NCBI GenBank assembly: GCA_031308135.1
Contig: JAHLJT010004567.1
Span: 134,492,991-134,556,990, forward strand
Direction: 5' to 3'
DNA: 64,000 nt
Source: Acheta domesticus
Taxonomy: Eukaryota > Arthropoda > Insecta > Orthoptera > Gryllidae
In this document: one piece after another, positions 57,901 through 64,000 of the stretch
Layout: the number at the start of each line of letters is the position of its first letter
Numbering within the stretch: position 1 is the first letter of the stretch
Notes under the pieces: model-generated
The model's database searches: none
Told to the model about the DNA's origin: nothing
The model's input: only the letters and a program-made list of their open reading frames with translations
Position numbers and translations under genes: made by a program

Positions 57901-58164
57901 AAATTGTGAAAAGTCTATAACTTGAAATAAATTAAAACTAGTGGTAAAACTTCACGCGTATTATGTTCAGTCAGCTGTTGATACATCATTACCATCTAGT
58001 AATTATTATGTAAATAATAAAACAATATTAATTATAACAATAATAATATAAATGATGTTTTGCCAGTTTAAACAATTGACTACTCCAGCCGCATACGAAC
58101 CCACATCTTCCGCAACATTTGTGACCAGATGGGGAAATTAATAATAATAAGAAGAAGAAGACAT
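54960..58164 (+). other. probable 3' untranslated region and downstream AT-rich sequence
   Basis: Downstream of the stop, CT-rich then AT-rich sequence has no conserved coding signal. AATAAA hexamers occur (for example near 56735, 57487 and 57568), but I cannot say which, if any, is the polyadenylation signal. No transposon is recognised. Confidence 0.4.
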
Positions 58165-58866
58165 TATAATAAAGCGGTTCTCAAAAATTCCCAAGATGAT
58201 TAATGCCACCTTTGCAAGGAACATGTAGAAACCATTGATCATATTGTCTCAGCTTGTCCAATCCTAGCAAAGACCGAATAATTGAAAAGACACGACAGGG
58301 TGTGTAGCTACCTCCATCGGCAGATCTTTACCGCCCTCGATGTTCCAAACACATTCCCCAAGTGGTACGAACACTCATCAAAACCGGTGACGTCTGTTGG
58401 ATTGTGTATGATATTCTACGACCAACAAATTAAACTGATCGCACGATAGCGGCAAACAAACCGGATATAGTTATCCGGGATTTGGCGAAAAAATCGTGTT
58501 TACTTGTCGATGTTGCTGTACCTTGCGATCAAAACGTCGTTACCAAGGAGGCAGAGAAACGTCTTAAATACAAGAATTTGGAAATCGAGATCAGCCGAAT
58601 GTGGGGCGTAAAAGCACAGGTCGTCCCGATAGTTATCGGAGCTCTGGGATTTGTTCCTCAAAATTTGAGTAAGAACTTGTCTAAACTCCCCGGTAATTCA
58701 AAAGACTGGGAAGTACAAGATATTGCTTTATTTGAAACAGCCCACATTTTGTGCAAGTATTGTAGAGGCACCGATAGTCACCGGATCTGCTCCTTAGGTA
58801 GCTGGTTGCAACCTGGAGTACATTTTATATTCAGCCGACTCATAACATCTTTAGTCGTGATGTAAT
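58165..58866 (+). mobile_element. R4/Dong-type retrotransposon, C-terminal end of pol with endonuclease core
   Basis: A broken frame at 58195-58270 reads CHLCKEHVETIDHIVSACPIL, a Cys/His zinc-finger-like block in conserved context. The frame 58450-58865 then gives KPDIVIRDLAKKSCLLVDVAVP. The PD...D pattern fits the core of the restriction-like endonuclease of R2/R4-group elements. EAEKRLKYKNLEIEISRMWG and VVPIVIGALG follow. The reverse transcriptase is absent (5' truncation), with (TAA)n/(GAA)n-like sequence at 58141-58165 on the 5' side and (TAA)17 at the 3' side. The nucleic-acid match to 42546-42782 and, in part, to 38805-38250 supports the family. Confidence 0.88.
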
Positions 58867-58871
58867 GTGAA

Positions 58872-58918
<47 letters not shown>
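58867..58918 (+). repeat. (TAA)n microsatellite between two R4/Dong segments
   Basis: About 16 AAT units, directly after the stop region of the R4/Dong copy at 58165-58866 and directly before the RT fragment at 58919. Confidence 0.92.
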
Positions 58919-58920
<2 letters not shown>

Positions 58921-59240
58921 CTATGAAGAAGTGTAAACAGCTCTAGCACTGAACTGGAAGGCACCCAGGGCCGATGGCTTGCAAACTTTATGGTTAAATA
59001 AATTCCTCGGAATTCATAAACATCTTATCAAGTGATACCCTAGTGTATTAGAAAACCCGAAGTCGATGCGTCCATTCTTGACAGATGGGATCACCCACCT
59101 ACTCCTCAAATAAAACATCAGCTGATCCAGCCAATTACCGCCCTATAGCATGTCTCCCAACATAGGTGCTCACATCCATAATACGCAGAAAAGTAGACCA
59201 GCAACAAATTTTTGGACGGAGAACAAAGAGGATATCATTA
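58919..59240 (+). pseudogene. R4/Dong-type reverse transcriptase, N-terminal fragment
   Basis: Frameshifted remnants read NWKAPGADGLQTLWLNKF (near 58953-59005), PFLTDGITHLLLK (near 59072-59110) and ADPANYRPIACLPT (near 59123-59162). These are the conserved block before and at the start of the palm in non-LTR reverse transcriptases (KAPGxDG...NYRPI). It is followed by QQIFGRRTKRIS and then unrelated sequence. In order and strand it continues at 60610, so both may be one element split by an insertion. Confidence 0.85.
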
Positions 59241-60605
59241 TATATTGAAACTCGCCTTGGGTTTCTCTTATTTATAAAAAAATAAATAAATAATATTGAT
59301 CTGATGCATTATTTTCGCCTCTACATTAGGGGTGCCACAGAATAATTCCTAAATTCCTTATTATTTCATTAGCACGAGCACTTGACGTGAAGCCCCGAAC
59401 CGACCACAGAAATTTGTAAGGTCTTGGGGTGCGAAGCCGCCTCTACAGGGTACGGTATTAATTATTTATTGCAGGATATTCGTGCGTAGCATGCTCCCTT
59501 CCCGACTTCCCAAATGAATATGAAATAAAACGAAAATTTTCAAAATATCAAAGCCACCATCAATAGGTGCATTGGGTTTATTCATACAATTCACCTGGCG
59601 CCGTTGCCGCCTCTCGCTACGGCATTGTTAATATAACACATACAAATGAATACCCTTGAAAACATGAAAAAAACACAAAACATAAATATTTATATCACAC
59701 TCACACTTAACGTTCAGAAATACTCATTCACAAAAGCGCGCATTTTCTTTTGTCATGGCCATGCTACATTTACATTAAAAGTGCTATTTCTTTCTTTGTT
59801 TCAAAAAACGTAACTTGGCCTTCTTAAAAGAGTTAATGACGACAACCAATCAAATATCAGAATTGAAGCACCTCCCTTTCGAAGTCTCGGGAACGTTGGG
59901 CGCGAACCATCACCATTCCAACCAGCTTCAATTATCTTGTTCTCCACACCACCAAAACTGTCAATGATTTCCACAGATATGGATCTCCATTAGTCTTCTT
60001 CATTAATGAAATCCATTCGACTAGAGCTCGACACGTTCTGTTTCCAACCGAGTCTCAACACCTTCTATTTAACTTCCTTCCTTCATCCACCACGAACGTT
60101 CGGAAAACAAAAACTGTCTCTTCCCGTCTTTTATTATATGTATTGTTCTATGACGAACATTATGTTTTCCTCTTTATTCCAACTTGCGTTTGCTCTCATT
60201 TTCTGTGTAAATTAATTATTCAATTTTGTCTAAACGTCCCACCTCTTTAAATGCTGTAAAACTGTTCTTTTTTAGTTATTTTTATTTTCACTTACACCCT
60301 TTCTTACATAAGGCGTAGGCCATTTACTTGTCTTCTTATAAAATAAAAATTATTATAATTTTATTACCAGTTTGTTCTTGAACCTACTGCCAATTAGTAT
60401 CTCATAACTTTAAATATACTTGTTTATTTATCGTTGTCTGCTCAAAATTTAATAGTCTTGCAATTGTAGCGTAATAAATATACGCAATGTTCTTACGCCT
60501 TGACGCCGTCATTTGTCACTATGAATAATGTCGTATTTTCCTTTAATAAAAATTTAAATATTAGTTTATGACATGTCCATGTGAAATGACACAATATTGA
60601 TTTAT
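59241..60605. other. probable insertion splitting an R4/Dong element
   Basis: About 1.35 kb of AT-rich sequence without coding signal or recognised transposon. The junctions have a similar string on both sides (TATTGA near 59247 and 60596), a possible short target duplication but weak. A GC-richer piece at 59385-59460 (AAGGTCTTGGGGTGCGAAGCC) may belong to the inserted element. Confidence 0.4.
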
Positions 60606-60609
60606 AGAC

Positions 60610-62150
60610 AATCAATCACAAAGCTTTCGATAATGTCTCACACCTGGCTGAGTGAAGTGTTAGAAATCTAAAGAGTTGAGAATTATGTAAAGGGGTTCCT
60701 CAGATACGCAATGGAGCACTGGAATACTAACCTACAACTAGATACTGGCAAATAAGACGTTCAAGTTAGGAATATTACAATTAAGAGACCTATATTCAAG
60801 GTGATAACCTCAGTCCTTTGCAGTTTTGTTTTGCAGTGAAATCGCTAACAGCAATTCTCAATCAGCAGAAGAATTCAAGCAAGAACACAAGTAAGTCACC
60901 TTTTTTATATGGATGTCTTAAATTTGTATGTTGAAAACAAGAAACAGGTTTACAGCCTCCTAGATTGCGTGTGAAAATTCAGCAATGACGTTCACATGAA
61001 ATTCGACCTCGACAAATGTAGAATTAGCTACATGAGTAAAGGAGAATGGATTGGACACCCTAGGGAAGAGGTAAATAAAGAGCAAGGCGCTATCAAAGGT
61101 ATGGTCGAAGAAGAGAAATGCAAATATTTTGGATGTTTGCAAGTAAGAGGCATAGATGACAAATTTGCCAAGGAAATGTAAAGAAATAACATCGAGAAGG
61201 TATGGGCCATTTTGAAGTCAAAGTTGAGTGCACGCAACAAAGCGAAATAAATCAACATATATGCAACCTCATTACTCGCATGTTCCTTTGAAATACTAAA
61301 ATGGACCGTCATCAAACTCAAGAACCTAGATATAAAAACTATGAAGGAATTTTGTAAAGCAAGAGAACATCACCTACACAGTTCGATTCCATACACCCCG
61401 TGCAGCTGGAGGGAAAGGGATTCAAGTCATACCCACGCATTATGTGCAAGTGAAAAATCTGAAAGATAACTTCTTCCAAAGACAAACTCCATGATATGGT
61501 GGACTGCAATTACAAAAACAGGTCGTAGAGCTACACATCGTAAATTGTCCAACGATCCTTCCTCGAAGATCCTAAAATGAACAACTAGAAAAACGGAGGA
61601 GCAAAGCCCTACATGAACGTTATAGAAAAAAGTAGAAAGTACTGAGATAAATCTGCAAGATTTTTGGGCGTACCTGGATACTAGTAACCTGTTTTCGGAA
61701 ACGAAAAGCTTCATAATTCAATTCAAGATCGGGTAATCACAATGGGAGCGTATTGTAAGTATATCATGCATGAAAACTTACAAAATACCGACTGCATAAT
61801 ATGAGGCCAAAAGGGCAAGGGAATCTATCGCATAGTTCTTAAATGTTTAGTTTTAGTACCAAAACAATATCTGGACAGGCATAATCTTGTGGCCAAAATA
61901 ATTCACCAAGTTCTCAGGCAAACGTATTTTGGCGATGAGAAAGCACACTCATTACCCTTACGAGCCACCACCAATAAGAGAAGATAATAACTGCAAAATT
62001 AACTTTTAAATATAACCCTGGGGTCAATTGGACGCCAACCAAATGTCGTTATGCAAGTTTAATTGAGAAAATAAATATTTGGGATATTTTACTTCCACGT
62101 AAATTCAGTTACTATGTTTGGAAAAGGTTTGCACAGCTGCTAATAGTCTG
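60610..62150 (+). pseudogene. R4/Dong-type reverse transcriptase, palm to thumb and linker, decayed
   Basis: Broken frames give SHTWLSEVLEI (near 60632), FLRYAMEHWNTNLQ (near 60697-60740) and GDNLSPLQF (near 60800-60826). Then come FYMDVLNLY at 60903-60929 and, in the frame 60996-61181, FDLDKCRISYMSKGEW followed by EEEKCKYFGCLQVRGID. FYMDV corresponds to the catalytic YMDD box, with the second Asp changed to Val, and GDNLSPL is the usual QGDxLSPL box. Further pieces (LACSFEILKWTVIKL near 61269, KAREHHLHSSIPYTP near 61359) fit the region after the thumb. At least five frameshifts or stops are present. It is clearly inactive. Confidence 0.85.
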
Positions 62151-62164
62151 CTACTAACCTCGCA

Positions 62165-62930
62165 GTAGAGTGCAGAAGTGTCTTTGGGGTTTGCTGGACC
62201 CCAGTGTTATATTTACGTGTGTCTTTTTCAAAGTTGCAATTTTGGTTTTTGTTTGTTTTTAAGACTTTTTCTAGACAAAATAACATCAATCATTAAAGAT
62301 AATTCGCACCTAATACGATATTTACTAGGTGAGAGTGATAACGAAGGAACATCGGAGAGCTTGTTTGGTGATCACTCGGACATAGATCCTGATATTGTTT
62401 TAGAACACGATTTTGAATAGTTTTAATTTATTTTTTACATAAATATTATTTTTAAGTGGGTAAATTAAAATTATCAGTTAAAATTTTATGTTTTCATTTT
62501 TCAGTCAAAATTTACTTCTATGAAATATCTAATGAAATATTATTTAGTTTTTTTTTATATAAATAACGTCTCTTTTGCTAAGGTATTGTAAGAAAAACTG
62601 TTTACATTTTAAAGATAATTATAATACTGGGTTACAATATTGTTTATGGCCTTTAATAAAATATGAAGTTTAACGCAGACATTTTATTTTAAAAACAAAA
62701 AATATTCACCCAAATCTAAACACTTTTGTCAAAAAAGGTGTATTTTTTATGAACAGTAGTAATATCTTAATAAAATAACATTAATTTTCCTCAAAACAGT
62801 GTTATCTCTACAAAAAGGACTTAAAAGTATAATTAAAAAATATTTACAGAACTTTTGAAAACCTTCAGGTAAAAATAAACATATTTTACAATTGGAGTCT
62901 GACAGACCCCACCATTTTATTTACGTATAA
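62165..62930 (+). mobile_element. candidate piggyBac-like remnant inserted in the R4/Dong element
   Basis: Imperfect inverted ends are seen: GGGGTTTGCTGGACCCCAGTG at about 62187 and, on the other strand, GGGGTCTGTCAGACTCCAAT at about 62913. Between them a frame ending at 62420 has an acidic stretch, LLGESDNEGTSESLFGDHSD. That resembles the acidic N-termini of piggyBac-type transposases, but the rest of a transposase is missing. No TTAA duplication is seen. The call is tentative; it could be another TIR element. Confidence 0.35.
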
Positions 62931-62934
62931 TTAA

Positions 62935-63260
62935 ATAAGTGTTATATTTAAGGGTTAACTGGAACCGCCCAATGATAGCAAATAAACCAATCCTCAACAA
63001 TATTCCTGAGATTGTACTGGTTTCGAAGACTGGAAGAATAAATTACGTCATCGTAATAGCAGACCCTCCACCAGCCAATCTGAAACACACCCACGGAAAA
63101 ATAAACAAGTACCAGTCATTGGCAGACGAAATCAAATCTATGTGAGGTACCATTAGCAGTAGTACCAAACACACCATTAACAGTAGTATTGGCACCTTAG
63201 ATTTGAACCATGAGATGTATGACCATTCAGTATTCTGTGATTCTGGACACATGCAGTATT
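62935..63260 (+). pseudogene. R4/Dong-type C-terminal endonuclease domain fragment
   Basis: The frame 62939-63145 contains WNRPMIANKPILNNIPEIVLV and INYVIVIADPPPANL, then KINKYQSLADEIKSM. This follows the R4/Dong pattern seen at 58450-58600 (PDIV...DVAVP...KY..LEIEISRM), diverged and with the PD pair changed to PE. A stop follows where MWG is expected. It is the right next piece after 60610-62150 in the same orientation, with 62165-62930 as a likely insertion. Confidence 0.75.
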
Positions 63261-64000
63261 CTTCGAAGAATACGGAGAGAACAAGAGGCGGTAAAGCTGT
63301 AATACTGAAATCTCACAGCCTTTGGCTAAACTGACCGTTGTTGAGGAGAGAGATACGTTTAGGTAAAAGAATGAGTTATTTTAATTATATCTTAATTTCA
63401 ACGTCATTTGGGACTCTCATAAGAATTCAAATTTGAAGTCTCGAATTTACGAGACACAAACATTTCATTATTTATTTTATGTAACCAGTTAAACCGGGAG
63501 AAAATTTTAGCATATGTTTACATGTGAAATAATATTAATAATTAATTTCATTCTAGATTGTTTTGAGTAATGTGCAATGTTATCAACATTCTAGCACACA
63601 AGCAAATATAGAGGATACTCTTCACAAAATTATACCATGAAATAGTGTTTTACGTTTATTGTTTTCAATAATTTTCATAAAATGATCAAAAACATTCCAT
63701 TCTCTTATTATCAAAAGTAATGCATTCATTGAGATGTAAAGCACCGTAAGAAATTGCAGTTTTTCGAAATATCTATGATATTTTTGGAACTAATTTCATT
63801 CTATTTTGGATTAATATCATGCATAAAAAGTTATAAGAAACTATTATCTGTAATATAATGTCAGCCAAATTTACACGTATTGTAGACAGATTCCTTTAAA
63901 ATGGTTACCAAACTTTTCTTTAAGTACCTACCTTACTTTTGTTGGAAAAGGGATATCTAAGAGAAACAACAATAAAAAAACAGATGACGTCTTTCAGCTC
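63261..64000. other. AT-rich non-coding stretch
   Basis: No gene, repeat family or RNA gene is recognised to the end of the window. Confidence 0.5.

Noticed and set aside
59385..59460. LTR of a retrotransposon
   Set aside because: No second copy, no TG...CA ends and no primer-binding site nearby.

Overview
The window looks like nuclear DNA from an arthropod, most likely an insect with a large, repeat-rich genome. The evidence is GT-AG introns of about 24 kb and 26 kb, mariner transposons, R4/Dong-type non-LTR retrotransposons, tRNA-derived SINEs, and long AT-rich stretches without genes. There is no operon structure and nothing bacterial. I could not place the organism more precisely.

Host gene. 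Four exons on the + strand (1458-1634, 25508-25714, 28385-28465, 54647-54959) have consensus splice sites and compatible phases. They fit the 3' end of one protein-coding gene that spans nearly the whole window. I do not recognise the protein. The last three exons have strongly GC-ending codons, and the terminal exon encodes a Gly-rich then Pro/Ala-rich tail. The second exon carries one extra A near 25688-25690 that shifts the frame. The same intron holds minisatellites near both of its ends.

Repeat layout. 1-9 kb: hairpin, two dead mariners, SINE copies. 10-19 kb: RTE-like fragment, several copies of a tRNA-derived SINE (one split by a MITE), and a duplicated 0.23 kb repeat. 22-24.4 kb: an array of about 302-bp degenerate units interrupted by an R4-like retrotransposon end with a target-site duplication. 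25-28.5 kb: two exons and two minisatellites. 30-41 kb: SINEs, a second R4-like copy in opposite orientation, two minisatellites flanking a CpG-rich block. 42.5-44 kb: an R4/Dong 3' end embedded in a TTA microsatellite and a foldback element. 46.4-46.9 kb: SINE. 47-54 kb: mostly empty AT-rich DNA, then an ATCGAT-rich array before the last exon. 58-63.3 kb: one R4/Dong 3' end followed by pieces of a second R4/Dong element in correct protein order, apparently split by two insertions.

I found no clear evidence of a wholly new biological system. The best leads are the frame-shifted exon, the nested insertion histories that can be read from the sequence, the TAA-linked R4/Dong copies, and the minisatellite-bounded intron.
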